From: Pseudomonas sp. PDM14
GTDB taxonomy: Bacteria > Pseudomonadota > Gammaproteobacteria > Pseudomonadales > Pseudomonadaceae
Direction of reading: 5' to 3'
Assembly: GCF_014851905.1 (NCBI RefSeq)
Contig: NZ_JACVAQ010000003.1
Coordinates: 1 to 64,000 of the forward strand
Length of the DNA: 64,000 nucleotides
The notes under the pieces were generated by a model. That model was given only the letters and a program-made list of their open reading frames with translations, did no database searches and was not told the origin of the DNA. Within the stretch, counting starts at the first letter, position 1. Each line of letters opens with the position of its first letter. Positions 27,742 to 40,725 of this stretch are shown piece by piece. Both the position numbers and the translations under genes were made by a program.

Positions 27742-28134
27742 ATGAGTATGCAGGACCCGTTAGCGGACATGCTAACTCGTATCCGTAATGCCCAGATGGC
27801 TGAAAAGTCCGTCGTAAGCATGCCGTCTTCCAAGCTGAAGGTGGCTGTAGCCCAGGTTCTGAAGAACGAAGGTTATATTGCGGGTTATCAGATCAGCAGC
27901 GAAGTTAAGCCGCAGCTGTCCATCGAGCTGAAGTACTTCGAAGGCCGTCCGGTCATCGAGGAAGTGAAGCGCGTAAGCCGTCCTGGCCTTCGCCAGTACA
28001 AGCCTGCCGACCAGTTGCCGAAAGTTCGCGGCGGCCTCGGCGTATCCATCGTCTCCACCAATAAAGGTGTGATGACGGATCGCGCTGCGCGCGCTGCCGG
28101 TGTCGGCGGCGAAGTGCTTTGCACTGTGTTCTAA
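27742..28134 (+). CDS. rpsH: 30S ribosomal protein S8
   Basis: A primary 16S-binding protein of the central domain and the operon repressor in E. coli. The 130-aa protein starts [17 protein letters not shown] and ends [41 protein letters not shown] precedes the ATG. It probably heads a separately initiated transcript (see the terminator and promoter at 27603-27652). Confidence 0.98.
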   Translation: MSMQDPLADMLTRIRNAQMAEKSVVSMPSSKLKVAVAQVLKNEGYIAGYQISSEVKPQLSIELKYFEGRPVIEEVKRVSRPGLRQYKPADQLPKVRGGLGVSIVSTNKGVMTDRAARAAGVGGEVLCTVF

Positions 28135-28146
28135 GGGGGGATAGGC

Positions 28147-28680
28147 ATGTCTCGCGTTGCTAAGAACCCCGTCAAGTTGCCGGCAGGTGTCGAGGTCAAA
28201 CTCGCTGGTCAGCAGCTTTCGGTTAAGGGTGCCAAGGGTGCTCTGGAACTGAACGTACATTCGTCCGTGGAAGTGATCCAGGAATCTGGTGAGCTGCGTT
28301 TTGCTGCGCGTAATGGCGATCAGCAGAACCGTGCCATGGCCGGTACCACCCGCGCACTGGTCAACAACATGGTCATTGGCGTCAGCCAAGGCTTCGAGCG
28401 CAAGCTCCAGTTGGTTGGTGTGGGCTACAAGGCCCAAGCTAAAGGCCAGGTGCTGAACCTTGCTCTCGGCTTCTCGCATCCGGTGGATTACGAACTGCCT
28501 CAGGGCGTTACCGCTGAAACTCCTAGCCAAACCGATATCCTGATCAAGGGCATCGATAAACAGCTGGTTGGTCAGGTAGCTGCTGAGATCCGTGACTTCC
28601 GTCCGCCGGAGCCTTACAAAGGTAAGGGTGTGCGTTACGCCGACGAAGTCGTCCGTCGTAAAGAAGCTAAGAAGAAGTAG
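28147..28680 (+). CDS. rplF: 50S ribosomal protein L6
   Basis: L6 lies near the factor-binding site. The 177-aa protein has the two repeated domains and the C-terminal signature [19 protein letters not shown] lies before the ATG. It is 12 bases after rpsH and 10 bases before rplR. Confidence 0.98.
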   Translation: MSRVAKNPVKLPAGVEVKLAGQQLSVKGAKGALELNVHSSVEVIQESGELRFAARNGDQQNRAMAGTTRALVNNMVIGVSQGFERKLQLVGVGYKAQAKGQVLNLALGFSHPVDYELPQGVTAETPSQTDILIKGIDKQLVGQVAAEIRDFRPPEPYKGKGVRYADEVVRRKEAKKK

Positions 28681-28690
28681 GGCATAGCAA

Positions 28691-29041
28691 ATGAGCGTAA
28701 AGAAAGAAACTCGTCTGCGTCGCGCTCGCAAGGCACGCCTGAAAATGCGCGAGCTGGAAACCGTACGCCTCTGCGTGTACCGCTCTTCCCAGCACATCTA
28801 CGCCCAGGTCATTGCGGCCGACGGCGCCAAGGTTTTGGCCAGCGCCTCGACTTTGGACAAAGAACTGCGTGACAGTGCCACCGGCAACGTCGACGCGGCC
28901 AAAAAGGTAGGCCAACTGGTTGCTGAGCGTGCGAAAGCCGCTGGCGTGACTCAGGTTGCGTTCGACCGTTCTGGCTTCAAGTACCACGGCCGTGTGAAAG
29001 CGCTGGCTGATGCTGCTCGTGAAGGCGGGCTGGAGTTCTAA
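28691..29041 (+). CDS. rplR: 50S ribosomal protein L18
   Basis: A 5S rRNA-binding protein of 116 aa. It has [33 protein letters not shown] and the C-terminal [28 protein letters not shown]. Ends 3 bases before rpsE. Confidence 0.98.
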   Translation: MSVKKETRLRRARKARLKMRELETVRLCVYRSSQHIYAQVIAADGAKVLASASTLDKELRDSATGNVDAAKKVGQLVAERAKAAGVTQVAFDRSGFKYHGRVKALADAAREGGLEF

Positions 29042-29044
29042 GTT

Positions 29045-29572
29045 ATGGCAAATAACGAGCAAAAGCGCGATCGCGGTAATCGGGACGATGCCCAGAGCGA
29101 TGGCTACACCGAGAAGCTGGTTCAGGTTAACCGCGTTGCCAAGACCGTCAAGGGCGGTCGTATCTTCACTTTTACCGCGTTGACCGTGGTGGGTGATGGT
29201 AATGGTCGTGTGGGCTTCGGTCGTGGCAAGTCCCGCGAAGTGCCTGCTGCCATCCAGAAAGCGATGGAAGCTGCGCGCCGCAACATGATTCAGGTTGACC
29301 TGAACGGCACCACCCTGCAGTACGAGATGAAGGCAGTTCATGGCGCGTCCCACGTGTTCATGAAGCCGGCTTCTGAAGGTACTGGCATCATCGCTGGCGG
29401 CGCTATGCGCGCTGTCCTCGAGGTTGCTGGTGTGCAGAACGTTCTGGCCAAGTGCTATGGCTCCACCAACCCGGTGAACGTGGTTCATGCCACTTTCAAA
29501 GGTTTGAAGGCCATGCAGTCGCCTCAGTCCATTGCTGCCAAGCGCGGCAAGAGCGTTGAGGAGATCCGTTGA
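29045..29572 (+). CDS. rpsE: 30S ribosomal protein S5
   Basis: S5 contributes to decoding fidelity and mRNA unwinding at the entry pore. The core signature [27 protein letters not shown] is intact, and so is [19 protein letters not shown]. The protein has 175 aa, about nine more than the 166 aa I remember for P. aeruginosa. The extra residues are near the N-terminus, where [19 protein letters not shown] stands in place of the short KRDEGYIEKL. The central [17 protein letters not shown] also differs from the usual QYPVKSGHGA type. Residues linked to spectinomycin resistance look ordinary. Confidence 0.97.
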   Translation: MANNEQKRDRGNRDDAQSDGYTEKLVQVNRVAKTVKGGRIFTFTALTVVGDGNGRVGFGRGKSREVPAAIQKAMEAARRNMIQVDLNGTTLQYEMKAVHGASHVFMKPASEGTGIIAGGAMRAVLEVAGVQNVLAKCYGSTNPVNVVHATFKGLKAMQSPQSIAAKRGKSVEEIR

Positions 29573-29574
29573 TC

Positions 29575-29751
29575 ATGGCTACCGTCAAAGTAACACTGGT
29601 CAAGAGCGTGTCGGGCCGTATCCCTAGCCACAAACTGTGCGTTAAGGGTCTGGGTCTGCGTCGCATCGGTCACACTGTAGAAGTCCAGGATACTCCCGAG
29701 AATCGCGGGATGATCAACAAGGCTTACTACATGCTGCGCGTCGAGGGTTAA
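29575..29751 (+). CDS. rpmD: 50S ribosomal protein L30
   Basis: A small 23S-binding protein, 58 aa: [20 protein letters not shown], ending [11 protein letters not shown] 29575 lies 2 bases after the rpsE stop and gives the standard length, so the in-frame TTG six bases earlier was not used. Confidence 0.96.
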   Translation: MATVKVTLVKSVSGRIPSHKLCVKGLGLRRIGHTVEVQDTPENRGMINKAYYMLRVEG

Positions 29752-29754
29752 TCG

Positions 29755-30189
29755 ATGAAACTCAATGATCTGAGTCCTGCGCCGGGTTCCCGTCGCGAGA
29801 AGCATCGTCCGGGTCGTGGTATCGGTAGTGGTTTGGGCAAGACCGGTGGCCGCGGCCACAAAGGTCAGACCTCCCGCTCCGGTGGCACCATCGCTCCGGG
29901 TTTTGAGGGTGGTCAACAGCCGTTGCACCGCCGTCTGCCGAAGTTCGGTTTCGTTTCCCTGAAAGCCATGGATCGCGCAGAAGTGCGCACTTCCGAGCTG
30001 GCCAAAGTGGAAGGCGACATCGTCTCTCTGCAGTCGCTCAAGGATGCCAATCTGATCAACCAAAACGTACAGCGCGTGAAAGTCATGCTGTCCGGTGAAG
30101 TTGGTCGTGCGGTAACCCTGAAAGGTATCGCCGCCACCAAGGGTGCGCGCGCGGCTATCGAAGCAGCTGGCGGCAAGTTCGAGGACTAA
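29755..30189 (+). CDS. rplO: 50S ribosomal protein L15
   Basis: A late assembly protein of 144 aa. The N-terminal extension has [21 protein letters not shown] and [11 protein letters not shown]. The C-terminus ends [12 protein letters not shown]. Its stop directly abuts the secY ATG (TAA ATG), so S15-free coupling with secY is likely. Confidence 0.97.
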   Translation: MKLNDLSPAPGSRREKHRPGRGIGSGLGKTGGRGHKGQTSRSGGTIAPGFEGGQQPLHRRLPKFGFVSLKAMDRAEVRTSELAKVEGDIVSLQSLKDANLINQNVQRVKVMLSGEVGRAVTLKGIAATKGARAAIEAAGGKFED

Positions 30190-31518
30190 ATGGCTAAGCA
30201 AGGTGCTCTCTCCGCGCTCAGCAATGGCGGGTTGTCCGAGCTGTGGGCTCGGCTGCGTTTTCTGTTCCTGGCGATCATCGTCTATCGGATCGGTGCGCAC
30301 ATTCCGGTTCCCGGAATAAACCCTGACCGGCTGGCCGACCTGTTTCGACAGAACGAGGGGACCATTCTTAGCCTGTTCAACATGTTTTCCGGCGGCGCGC
30401 TGGAGCGGATGAGCATCTTTGCACTGGGGATCATGCCGTACATCTCGGCATCGATCATCATGCAGCTGATGACCGTCGTCAGCCCGCAGCTGGAACAGTT
30501 GAAAAAGGAAGGGGAGTCTGGCCGTCGCAAGATCAGCCAGTACACCCGCTACGGCACCCTGGTGCTGGCAATTGTTCAGGCCGTCGGCATGTCCGTCGGC
30601 CTTGCCAGTCAGGGTGTGGCCTTCGCGGCTGACTTCAGCTTCCACTTCGTGGCGGTAACGACCTTCGTGGCCGGTGCCATGTTCATGATGTGGCTGGGCG
30701 AGCAGATCACCGAGCGAGGTGTCGGTAACGGCATCTCCATGCTGATCTTCGCCGGCATTGTGGCTGGTCTGCCGAGTGCCATTGGGCAGTCTTTCGAGTC
30801 TGCTCGGCAGGGCGATATCAACATCTTCGCTCTGATGGCTATCGGTCTCTTGGCTGTAGCGATCATCGGTTTCGTGGTGTTCATTGAGCGTGGCCAGCGT
30901 CGCATTGCGGTGCACTACGCCAAGCGTCAGCAGGGCCGCAAGGTCTTCGCTGCGCAGACCAGCCACCTGCCGCTGAAGGTGAACATGGCGGGCGTGATCC
31001 CGGCCATTTTCGCCAGCAGTATCCTGCTGTTCCCGGCTTCGCTGGGTACTTGGTTCGGTCAGTCTGAAGGTATGGATTGGCTGAAGGATATTTCCCAGGC
31101 CATTGGCCCGGGTCAGCCGTTGAACATCTTGCTGTTTAGCGCAGGGATCATTTTCTTCTGCTTCTTCTATACGGCGCTGATGTTCAACCCGAAAGATGTA
31201 GCGGAAAACCTTAAGAAGTCCGGTGCCTTTATTCCGGGCATCCGTCCCGGTGAGCAGTCCGCGCGCTATATCGATGGCGTACTGACTCGCTTGACCATGT
31301 TCGGTGCTCTGTACATGACGGCTGTTTGCCTGTTGCCGCAGTTCCTGCAGGTTGCAGCTAACGTACCGTTCTACCTTGGCGGGACCTCGTTGCTGATCGT
31401 GGTCGTGGTGGTGATGGACTTTATGTCTCAAGTTCAGTCGCACCTCGTTTCGCACCAGTACGAATCCCTGATGAAGAAAGCCAACCTGAAGGGCTATGGC
31501 GGCGGAATGCTCCGCTGA
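30190..31518 (+). CDS. secY: Protein translocase subunit SecY
   Basis: The pore-forming subunit of the SecYEG translocon in the inner membrane. The 442-aa protein has ten predicted membrane helices. The N-terminal region [28 protein letters not shown] and the plug region [22 protein letters not shown] are typical, as is the cytoplasmic loop [16 protein letters not shown] used by ribosome and SecA. It starts on the base after the rplO stop. SecE is at 4467. Confidence 0.98.
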   Translation: MAKQGALSALSNGGLSELWARLRFLFLAIIVYRIGAHIPVPGINPDRLADLFRQNEGTILSLFNMFSGGALERMSIFALGIMPYISASIIMQLMTVVSPQLEQLKKEGESGRRKISQYTRYGTLVLAIVQAVGMSVGLASQGVAFAADFSFHFVAVTTFVAGAMFMMWLGEQITERGVGNGISMLIFAGIVAGLPSAIGQSFESARQGDINIFALMAIGLLAVAIIGFVVFIERGQRRIAVHYAKRQQGRKVFAAQTSHLPLKVNMAGVIPAIFASSILLFPASLGTWFGQSEGMDWLKDISQAIGPGQPLNILLFSAGIIFFCFFYTALMFNPKDVAENLKKSGAFIPGIRPGEQSARYIDGVLTRLTMFGALYMTAVCLLPQFLQVAANVPFYLGGTSLLIVVVVVMDFMSQVQSHLVSHQYESLMKKANLKGYGGGMLR

Positions 31519-31549
31519 CACTGTTCCCGTAAGGTTCTAGGAGTTACTG

Positions 31550-31666
31550 ATGAAAGTTCGTGCATCGGTCAAGAAGCTGTGCCGTAACTGCAAGATCATT
31601 CGCCGCGAAGGTGTTGTTCGCGTGATCTGCAGCGCAGAGCCGCGTCACAAGCAGCGCCAAGGCTGA
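31550..31666 (+). CDS. rpmJ: 50S ribosomal protein L36 (zinc-binding form)
   Basis: A 38-aa protein too short for most gene finders: [19 protein letters not shown], then [19 protein letters not shown]. Cys11, Cys14, Cys27 and His33 form the zinc site, so this is the C+ type. CTAGGAG lies before the ATG. The C+ form is replaced by a zinc-free paralogue under zinc limitation in many bacteria; no paralogue is seen here, although a zinc-type operon lies at 60840-64000. Confidence 0.97.
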
Positions 31667-31687
31667 GTGTGATCTACGCGTAATGAG

Positions 31688-31711
31688 CCCGGCAGCTAGT
31701 GTGCTGCCGGG
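31688..31711 (+). terminator. Terminator-like hairpin after secY-rpmJ
   Basis: CCCGGCAG (31688-31695) pairs perfectly with CTGCCGGG (31704-31711), followed by TTGATTCTTTGTT. It marks the end of the spc operon just before the alpha operon promoter. Confidence 0.75.
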
Positions 31712-31740
31712 TTGATTCTTTGTTATTACAGCGCTAATAT
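31712..31740 (+). promoter_or_regulatory. Promoter of the alpha operon (rpsM)
   Basis: TTGATT (31712-31717) and TAATAT (31735-31740) are 17 bases apart, followed by a GC-rich CGCGCGCCC discriminator. The start point is expected near 31747, giving a leader of about 53 bases. Confidence 0.75.
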
Positions 31741-31799
31741 CGCGCGCCCTATTTCTTGGCTTCCAGGGCGTGGGTAGCTGTCAATTGGAGTTTCACTGA

Positions 31800-32156
31800 A
31801 TGGCCCGTATTGCAGGCGTCAACATTCCGGATAACAAGCACACTGTTATCTCGCTGACCTACATCTACGGTGTTGGTCGCACCACTGCACAGAAAATCTG
31901 TGCAGCCACCGGCGTAAATCCGGCGGCGAAGATCAAAGATCTCTCTGACGAGCAGATCGAGCAGCTGCGTGGCGAAGTTGCCAAGGTAAACACCGAGGGT
32001 GACCTGCGCCGCGAAATCAACATGAAAATCAAACGTCTGATGGACCTGGGCTGCTACCGCGGTCTGCGTCACCGTCGTGGCCTCCCGGTCCGCGGTCAGC
32101 GTACCAAGACCAACGCGCGTACCCGTAAGGGCCCGCGTAAGCCGATCCGCAAGTAA
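31800..32156 (+). CDS. rpsM: 30S ribosomal protein S13
   Basis: S13 bridges the 30S head to the 50S subunit. The 118-aa protein starts [23 protein letters not shown] and ends with the basic [29 protein letters not shown] tail. TTGGAG precedes the ATG. First gene of the alpha operon; in E. coli S4 represses translation at this start. Confidence 0.98.
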   Translation: MARIAGVNIPDNKHTVISLTYIYGVGRTTAQKICAATGVNPAAKIKDLSDEQIEQLRGEVAKVNTEGDLRREINMKIKRLMDLGCYRGLRHRRGLPVRGQRTKTNARTRKGPRKPIRK

Positions 32157-32186
32157 TTGCGCCCGCGAATCGACAGGATATAAGTC

Positions 32187-32576
32187 ATGGCTAAGCCAGC
32201 TGCTCGTACTCGTAAGAAAGTCAAAAAGACAGTGGTTGATGGGATCGCCCACATCCACGCGTCTTTCAACAACACCATCGTGACCATTACCGATCGCCAA
32301 GGTAACGCCCTGTCCTGGGCTACCTCCGGTGGTTCCGGTTTCCGCGGCTCCCGTAAATCCACCCCGTTCGCTGCCCAGGTGGCTGCTGAGCGTGCTGGTC
32401 AGGCTGCGCTGGAATACGGCCTGAAGAACCTCGACGTCAACGTCAAGGGTCCGGGTCCTGGTCGCGAATCCGCTGTGCGCGCTCTGAACGCCTGCGGCTA
32501 CAAAATCGCCAGCATCACCGACGTGACGCCAATCCCGCATAACGGGTGCCGTCCGCCGAAGAAGCGTCGCGTGTAA
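32187..32576 (+). CDS. rpsK: 30S ribosomal protein S11
   Basis: S11 lies on the 30S platform near the mRNA exit. The 129-aa protein has [26 protein letters not shown] and ends [16 protein letters not shown]; the Asn-Gly near the end is the isoaspartate site in E. coli. 30 bases after rpsM. Confidence 0.98.
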   Translation: MAKPAARTRKKVKKTVVDGIAHIHASFNNTIVTITDRQGNALSWATSGGSGFRGSRKSTPFAAQVAAERAGQAALEYGLKNLDVNVKGPGPGRESAVRALNACGYKIASITDVTPIPHNGCRPPKKRRV

Positions 32577-32592
32577 TAGGAGACAGTGAAGA

Positions 32593-33213
32593 ATGGCTCG
32601 TTACATTGGTCCCAAATGCAAACTGTCTCGTCGTGAAGGCACCGATCTCTTCCTGAAGAGTGGTTCGCGCGCGCTCGACTCCAAATGCAAACTCGAAGCG
32701 GCTCCTGGCCAACACGGCGCTCGTCGTGGCCGTCAGTCCGACTACGGTACCCAGCTGCGTGAAAAGCAGAAAGTTCGCCGTATCTACGGTGTTCTGGAGC
32801 GTCAGTTCAGCGGTTACTACAAACTGGCTGCCAGCCGTAAAGGCGCTACCGGCGAAAACCTCCTGCAACTGCTCGAGTGCCGTCTGGATAACGTGATTTA
32901 CCGTATGGGCTTTGGTGCTACCCGTGCCGAATCCCGTCAGCTGGTATCGCACAAAGCGATCACCGTGAACGGTTCGACCGTGAACGTCCCGTCTTACCAG
33001 GTTAAAGCTGGTGACGTCGTGGCAGTTCGCGAAAAGGCGAAGAACCAGCTGCGCATCGTGCAAGCTCTCGAGCTGTGCGCACAGCGCGGTCGCGTTGAGT
33101 GGGTCGAGGTAGACACTGAGAAGAAATCGGGCGTGTTCAAAAACGTTCCGGCTCGCAGTGATCTGTCCGCCGACATCAACGAAAGCCTGATTGTCGAGCT
33201 CTACTCCAAGTAA
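32593..33213 (+). CDS. rpsD: 30S ribosomal protein S4
   Basis: A primary 16S assembly protein and the alpha operon repressor in E. coli. The 206-aa protein has the S4 RNA-binding domain [38 protein letters not shown] (about residues 94-131). TAGGAG lies upstream. The N-terminus lacks a zinc CxxC site; it has the Pseudomonas form [19 protein letters not shown]. Confidence 0.98.
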   Translation: MARYIGPKCKLSRREGTDLFLKSGSRALDSKCKLEAAPGQHGARRGRQSDYGTQLREKQKVRRIYGVLERQFSGYYKLAASRKGATGENLLQLLECRLDNVIYRMGFGATRAESRQLVSHKAITVNGSTVNVPSYQVKAGDVVAVREKAKNQLRIVQALELCAQRGRVEWVEVDTEKKSGVFKNVPARSDLSADINESLIVELYSK

Positions 33214-33235
33214 GGGCTAGAAAATAGGTGCATCC

Positions 33236-34237
33236 ATGCAGATTTCGGTAAATGAGTTCCTGACCCCCCGTCATATCGACGTTCAGGTGGTCAGTTCGAC
33301 CCGCGCCAAGATCACTCTCGAGCCTCTCGAGCGTGGTTTTGGCCATACCCTGGGCAACGCGCTGCGTCGCATCCTGTTGTCCTCCATGCCTGGCTGTGCA
33401 GTAGTCGAGGCCGAGATCGACGGTGTACTCCATGAGTACAGCGCGATCGAAGGTGTGCAGGAAGACGTAATTGAAATCCTGCTGAACCTGAAAGGTCTGG
33501 CTATCAAGCTGCACGGTCGTGACGAAGTCACCCTGACTCTGGCCAAAAAGGGCTCGGGTGTGGTCACTGCTGCCGATATTCAGCTGGATCACGATGTCGA
33601 GATCGTCAACGGCGACCACGTAATCGCCAACCTGGCGTCCAACGGCGCTCTGAACATGAAACTCACCGTGCGTCGTGGCCGTGGCTACGAGCCGGCTGAT
33701 GCCCGTCAGAGCGATGAAGACGAAAGCCGTAGCATCGGCCGTCTGCAGCTGGACTCCTCGTTCAGCCCGGTCCGCCGGATTGCCTACGTGGTCGAGAACG
33801 CCCGCGTCGAACAGCGTACCAACCTGGACAAACTGGTCATCGACCTGGAAACCAACGGTACTCTGGATCCTGAAGAGGCCATTCGCCGCGCTGCGACCAT
33901 CCTGCAACAGCAGCTGGCCGCGTTCGTCGACCTCAAGGGCGACAGCGAGCCGGTCGTGGTTGAACAGGAAGACGAGATCGATCCGATCCTGTTGCGTCCG
34001 GTAGACGACCTTGAACTGACCGTTCGTTCGGCCAACTGCCTGAAGGCGGAGAACATCTACTACATCGGCGACCTGATTCAGCGTACCGAAGTAGAGCTGT
34101 TGAAGACTCCGAACCTGGGCAAGAAGTCCCTGACCGAGATCAAGGACGTCCTGGCCTCCCGTGGTCTGTCCCTCGGCATGCGCCTCGACAACTGGCCGCC
34201 GGCAAGCCTGAAAAAAGACGATAAGGCGACTGCCTGA
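33236..34237 (+). CDS. rpoA: DNA-directed RNA polymerase subunit alpha
   Basis: The alpha dimer is the platform of RNA polymerase assembly, and its C-terminal domain binds UP elements and activators. The 333-aa protein has the N-terminal domain with [22 protein letters not shown] (residues about 33-54). The flexible linker follows, then the C-terminal domain near 250-325 with [22 protein letters not shown]. Length and order match Pseudomonas. Confidence 0.99.
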   Translation: MQISVNEFLTPRHIDVQVVSSTRAKITLEPLERGFGHTLGNALRRILLSSMPGCAVVEAEIDGVLHEYSAIEGVQEDVIEILLNLKGLAIKLHGRDEVTLTLAKKGSGVVTAADIQLDHDVEIVNGDHVIANLASNGALNMKLTVRRGRGYEPADARQSDEDESRSIGRLQLDSSFSPVRRIAYVVENARVEQRTNLDKLVIDLETNGTLDPEEAIRRAATILQQQLAAFVDLKGDSEPVVVEQEDEIDPILLRPVDDLELTVRSANCLKAENIYYIGDLIQRTEVELLKTPNLGKKSLTEIKDVLASRGLSLGMRLDNWPPASLKKDDKATA

Positions 34238-34280
34238 TCGTCCTGATCACCGAACTTGAAGTTTGGTAAGGAATTTAACC

Positions 34281-34670
34281 ATGCGTCATCGTAAAAGTGG
34301 CCGTCACCTCAGCCGCACCAGCGCCCACCGCAAGGCCATGTTCCAGAACATGGCGGTTTCGCTGTTCGAGCACGAGCTGATCAAAACTACTCTGCCGAAA
34401 GCCAAAGAACTGCGTCGCGTTGCTGAGCCGCTGATCACTCTGGCTAAAGAAGACAGCGTTGCTAACCGTCGTCTGGCCTTCGACCGTACTCGTTCGAAAG
34501 CCATCGTTGGCAAGCTGTTCAACGATCTGGGCAAGCGCTACGCCACCCGTCAGGGCGGTTACCTGCGTATCCTCAAGTGCGGTTTCCGCGCTGGCGACAA
34601 TGCTCCGATGGCTTACGTCGAACTGGTTGACCGTCAGGTCGCTGGTGAAGCGGTAGAAGCTGCCGAGTAA
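34281..34670 (+). CDS. rplQ: 50S ribosomal protein L17
   Basis: L17 is near the exit tunnel. The 129-aa protein starts [28 protein letters not shown] 34281 was chosen because GGTAAGGA lies before it and it gives the standard N-terminus; an in-frame start 18 bases upstream was rejected. Last gene of the alpha operon. Confidence 0.97.
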   Translation: MRHRKSGRHLSRTSAHRKAMFQNMAVSLFEHELIKTTLPKAKELRRVAEPLITLAKEDSVANRRLAFDRTRSKAIVGKLFNDLGKRYATRQGGYLRILKCGFRAGDNAPMAYVELVDRQVAGEAVEAAE

Positions 34671-34691
34671 GACCCTTCTGGGTCTGCGAAG

Positions 34692-34716
34692 AACCGGGCC
34701 AAGTGCCCGGTTTTTT
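34692..34716 (+). terminator. Terminator of the alpha operon
   Basis: AACCGGGC pairs with GCCCGGTT over CAAGT, followed by a T run (34711-34716). A clear intrinsic terminator. Confidence 0.93.
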
Positions 34717-34765
34717 GTGCCTGCATCATTAGTTAAATACTATCGATCAATAACAATCTATGAAT

Positions 34766-34794
34766 TTGTTTGTTGCTCGGTGGCCGTCGATACT
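34766..34794 (+). promoter_or_regulatory. Candidate katA promoter
   Basis: TTGTTT (34766-34771) and GATACT (34789-34794) are 17 bases apart. The -35 is weak, as expected for an activated promoter. An AT-rich stretch (34731-34765) lies directly upstream where an activator such as OxyR would sit. One half of it, TTAGTTAAATACTAT, resembles an OxyR half-site; the second half is poor. Confidence 0.5.
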
Positions 34795-34845
34795 CCCCCC
34801 CAAGCCGCAAGAAGGCTGCGCTATCAAGCCAGAGGAGAGTAGTTG

Positions 34846-36294
34846 ATGAGCGATAAGAAGATGTTGACCACGGCCAGTGGAGCACCTGTGGCCGACAACC
34901 AGAACTCACGTAGCGCCGGCCCACGCGGCCCGCTGTTGCTGGATGATTTCCACCTGGTGGAGAAGCTGGCGCATTTCAACCGCGAAGTCATCCCGGAGCG
35001 CCGCGTGCACGCCAAGGGCTCGGGCGCTTATGGCACCTTCACCGTGACCCGCGACATCAGCGCCTATAGCCACGCCAAGCTGTTCGACACGGTGGGCAAG
35101 CAGACGCCGGTATTCCTGCGTTTCTCCACCGTCGGCGGTGAGCGCGGCTCGGCAGACACCGAGCGTGACCCGCGGGGTTTCGCCCTGAAGTTCTACACCG
35201 AAGAGGGCAACTGGGACGTCGTCGGTAACAATACGCCGGTCTTCTTCATCCGCGATCCGCTGAAGTTCCCCGACTTCATCCACACCCAGAAACGCCTGCC
35301 GCAGAGCAACCTGAAAAGCCCGCAGGCGATGTGGGATTTCTGGTCGCTGTCGCCCGAGGCGCTGCACCAGGTGACGATCCTGTTCTCCGACCGCGGCATC
35401 CCGGATGGCTACCGCTTCATGCACGGTTTCGGCAGCCACACCTTCAGCCTGATCAATGGGGCTGGCGAGCGGCACTGGGTCAAGTGGCACTACAAGTCCA
35501 AGCAGGGCATCCGGAACCTTGCACCGGCAGAAGCGGCACGCCTGGCGGGTACAGACCCGGACTACGCTCAGCGCGACCTGTTCGATGCCATCGAGCGCGG
35601 TGATTTCCCGAAATGGCGTGTCTGCGTGCAGATCATGTCCGAAGCGCAGGCCGAGACGCACCACGAGAACCCTTTCGACGTGACCAAAACCTGGTCGCAG
35701 AAGGAGTATCCGCTGATCGAAGTCGGTGAGCTGGAGCTGAACCGCAACCCGTTGAACTACTTCGCCGAGGTCGAACAGGCGGCGTTCGCACCGAGCAACC
35801 TGGTGCCAGGCGTCGGCCTGTCGCCGGATCGCATGCTGCAGGGGCGCGTGTTCGCCTACGCCGATGCGCACCGCTACCGCGTTGGGACCAATCACCAGCA
35901 GTTGCCGGTCAACGCGCCTCGCGTGCCTACCTACAACTACCAGCGCGACGGCTCGATGCGTTTCGATGGCAATGGTGGGGCGGCGCCGAACTACGAGCCG
36001 AACAGCTACGCCAACGCGCCGAAACAGGCACCTGAATACCGCGAGCCGGCGCTCGGCCTAAGCGGTGCGGCGGATCGTTACGATCACCGTATCGATGGCG
36101 ACTACTACAGCCAGGCCGGTGCGCTGTTCCGCCTGATGACTGCCGAGCAGCAGGCTTTGCTGATCAGCAATATCGTCGGTGCCATGCAGTCGGTGAGCCG
36201 CGACGTGCAGGAACGGCAGATCCAGCACTTCCTCAAGGCTGATCCGGCCTATGGTGCGGGTGTGGCCAGCGGCCTGGGCCTGCAGTTGGGCTGA
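34846..36294 (+). CDS. katA: Monofunctional catalase (clade 3, KatA type)
   Basis: This haem enzyme breaks hydrogen peroxide into water and oxygen; in P. aeruginosa KatA is the main vegetative catalase. The 482-aa small-subunit type has the distal His55 in [14 protein letters not shown] and the substrate Asn in [11 protein letters not shown]. The haem-ligand Tyr338 lies in [17 protein letters not shown] 34846 has AGAGGAG 8 bases upstream; a TTG three bases earlier was rejected. Its position between rplQ and uvrA is as in P. aeruginosa, but no bacterioferritin gene follows here. Confidence 0.96.
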   Translation: MSDKKMLTTASGAPVADNQNSRSAGPRGPLLLDDFHLVEKLAHFNREVIPERRVHAKGSGAYGTFTVTRDISAYSHAKLFDTVGKQTPVFLRFSTVGGERGSADTERDPRGFALKFYTEEGNWDVVGNNTPVFFIRDPLKFPDFIHTQKRLPQSNLKSPQAMWDFWSLSPEALHQVTILFSDRGIPDGYRFMHGFGSHTFSLINGAGERHWVKWHYKSKQGIRNLAPAEAARLAGTDPDYAQRDLFDAIERGDFPKWRVCVQIMSEAQAETHHENPFDVTKTWSQKEYPLIEVGELELNRNPLNYFAEVEQAAFAPSNLVPGVGLSPDRMLQGRVFAYADAHRYRVGTNHQQLPVNAPRVPTYNYQRDGSMRFDGNGGAAPNYEPNSYANAPKQAPEYREPALGLSGAADRYDHRIDGDYYSQAGALFRLMTAEQQALLISNIVGAMQSVSRDVQERQIQHFLKADPAYGAGVASGLGLQLG

Positions 36295-36308
36295 TTGCAC
36301 CAGCCATG

Positions 36309-36336
36309 AAAAAGCCCCGGCATGCCGGGGCTTTTT
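36309..36336. terminator. Bidirectional terminator between katA and uvrA
   Basis: AAAAAGCCCCGG pairs perfectly with CCGGGGCTTTTT over CATG. The A and T tracts on both sides let it serve both convergent genes. Confidence 0.93.
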
Positions 36337-36351
36337 CGTTACTGCGGAGTA

Positions 36352-39186
<2,835 letters not shown>

Positions 39187-39218
39187 GACGGCCTCGCATG
39201 GCGGGCGGAAAACGAACG

Positions 39219-39248
39219 AGTATACGGGGCGCCGCAGCGCTGCGGCAA
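39219..39248 (-). promoter_or_regulatory. Candidate uvrA promoter
   Basis: On the minus strand TTGCCG (39248-39243) and TATACT (39224-39219) are 18 bases apart, 33 bases before the TTG start. No LexA-type CTG-N10-CAG box is visible in the 135-base divergent spacer. Confidence 0.5.
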
Positions 39249-39321
39249 AGCGACGCTGCTGTGCCGTCGGGGGTTGGACTGCTAGAATCGCCGCCGGTTT
39301 TAACTGCTTCAGGTTCTGACG

Positions 39322-40716
39322 ATGCATGATCCGCACAGCGAGCGCATGAGCGCCGGTGAAACCCGCGCCGCCGGTGGCCTGGCTCTGGTGTTCGCCTTTC
39401 GCATGCTCGGCATGTTCATGGTCCTGCCGGTGCTCGCCACCTACGGCATGGACCTGGCCGGCGCGACGCCCGCCCTGATCGGCCTGGCCATCGGCGCCTA
39501 CGGCCTGACCCAGGCCCTGCTGCAGATTCCCTTCGGCATCATTTCCGACCGCATCGGCCGTCTGCCGGTGATCTATGTCGGCCTGCTGATCTTCGCCGCC
39601 GGCGCCGCGCTGGCCGCCACCGCCGATTCGATCTGGGGTGTGATCGCCGGGCGCGTGCTGCAGGGCGCCGGCGCGATTTCCGCGGCGGTGATGGCGCTGC
39701 TCTCCGACCTCACCCGCGAACAGCACCGGACCAAGGCCATGGCCATGATCGGCATGAGCATCGGCCTGTCGTTCGCCGTGGCGATGGTGGTCGGCCCGCT
39801 GCTGACCCGTGCCTACGGCCTGGCCGGGTTGTTCTGGGCCACCGCCGGCATGGCCCTGCTGGGCATGCTGATCATCGCCGCCGTCGTGCCGCGGGCGTCC
39901 AGCACGCTGCAGCACCGCGAGTCCGGTGTGGCACGCCAGGCGCTGCTGCCGACCCTGCGCAATGGCGAGCTGCTGCGCCTGAACCTGGGCATCGGCGTGC
40001 TGCACGCAATCCTCATGGCCAGCTTCGTGGTGTTGCCATTGGCACTGGTGGACCAGGGCGGGCTGGCCAAGGACGAGCACTGGTGGGTCTATCTCAGCGC
40101 GCTGCTGATCGGCTTCTTCGGCATGGTGCCCTTCATCATCTATGGCGAGAAGAAACGCCAGATGAAGCGTGTGCTGAGTGGCGCAGTGCTGATGCTGGTG
40201 CTGTGCGAGCTGTACTTCTGGGCCTTCGGCCACAGCCTCTCGGCGCTGGTATTCGGTTTCATCCTGTTCTTCACCGCCTTCAACCTGCTGGAGGCCTCGC
40301 TGCCGTCGCTGGTGAGCAAGGTGGCGCCGGCCGGCGGCAAGGGCACGGCCATGGGCGTGTACTCCACCAGCCAGTTCCTCGGCGCCGCCGTGGGTGGCAT
40401 TCTCGGCGGGTGGTTGTACCAGCATGGCGGGCTCGCGCTGGTGTTCGTCGGCTGTGCGGTACTGGGGGTTATTTGGCTGCTGGCAGCTGCTACTATGCGC
40501 GAGCCGCCTTATGTCACCAGTCTGCGCCGGCCGCTCATGGCCAACGCCCTGGCCGATAGCGCGCTGGTGGGACGACTCCTCGCAATACCCGGCGTCAGCG
40601 ACGCCATCGTGGTGGCCGAGGAGGCCGCGCTGTACATCAAAGTGGACACCCAACAATTGGACCGCGAGTTGCTCGAGCGTGTGCTCGAAGAGGCCGCGGA
40701 GACGCATTCAGCTTAG
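39322..40716 (+). CDS. MFS transporter, YajR-like with C-terminal ferredoxin-fold domain
   Basis: A twelve-helix inner-membrane transporter of the major facilitator superfamily, 464 aa. Motif A appears as [14 protein letters not shown] after the second helix, and [24 protein letters not shown] is the fourth-to-fifth helix region. After the last helix (about residue 392) a soluble tail of about 70 residues has the look of the YAM domain of E. coli YajR ([23 protein letters not shown]). The substrate is unknown. It ends 9 bases before ssb, so the two are probably co-transcribed, as in P. aeruginosa. Confidence 0.88.
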   Translation: MHDPHSERMSAGETRAAGGLALVFAFRMLGMFMVLPVLATYGMDLAGATPALIGLAIGAYGLTQALLQIPFGIISDRIGRLPVIYVGLLIFAAGAALAATADSIWGVIAGRVLQGAGAISAAVMALLSDLTREQHRTKAMAMIGMSIGLSFAVAMVVGPLLTRAYGLAGLFWATAGMALLGMLIIAAVVPRASSTLQHRESGVARQALLPTLRNGELLRLNLGIGVLHAILMASFVVLPLALVDQGGLAKDEHWWVYLSALLIGFFGMVPFIIYGEKKRQMKRVLSGAVLMLVLCELYFWAFGHSLSALVFGFILFFTAFNLLEASLPSLVSKVAPAGGKGTAMGVYSTSQFLGAAVGGILGGWLYQHGGLALVFVGCAVLGVIWLLAAATMREPPYVTSLRRPLMANALADSALVGRLLAIPGVSDAIVVAEEAALYIKVDTQQLDRELLERVLEEAAETHSA

Positions 40717-40725
40717 GAGAACGAA

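Noticed and set aside
39187..39321. Possible LexA box in the uvrA-MFS spacer
   Set aside because: I looked for CTG-N10-CAG in AT-rich context and found none; GAGTATACGG is better explained as the uvrA -10.
39187..40707. Continuation of the uvrA reading frame 500 codons upstream on the minus strand
   Set aside because: It lies wholly opposite the MFS gene, has no UvrA similarity and is rich in His/Gln as expected of an antisense frame in GC-rich DNA. The TTG at 39186 gives the family N-terminus.
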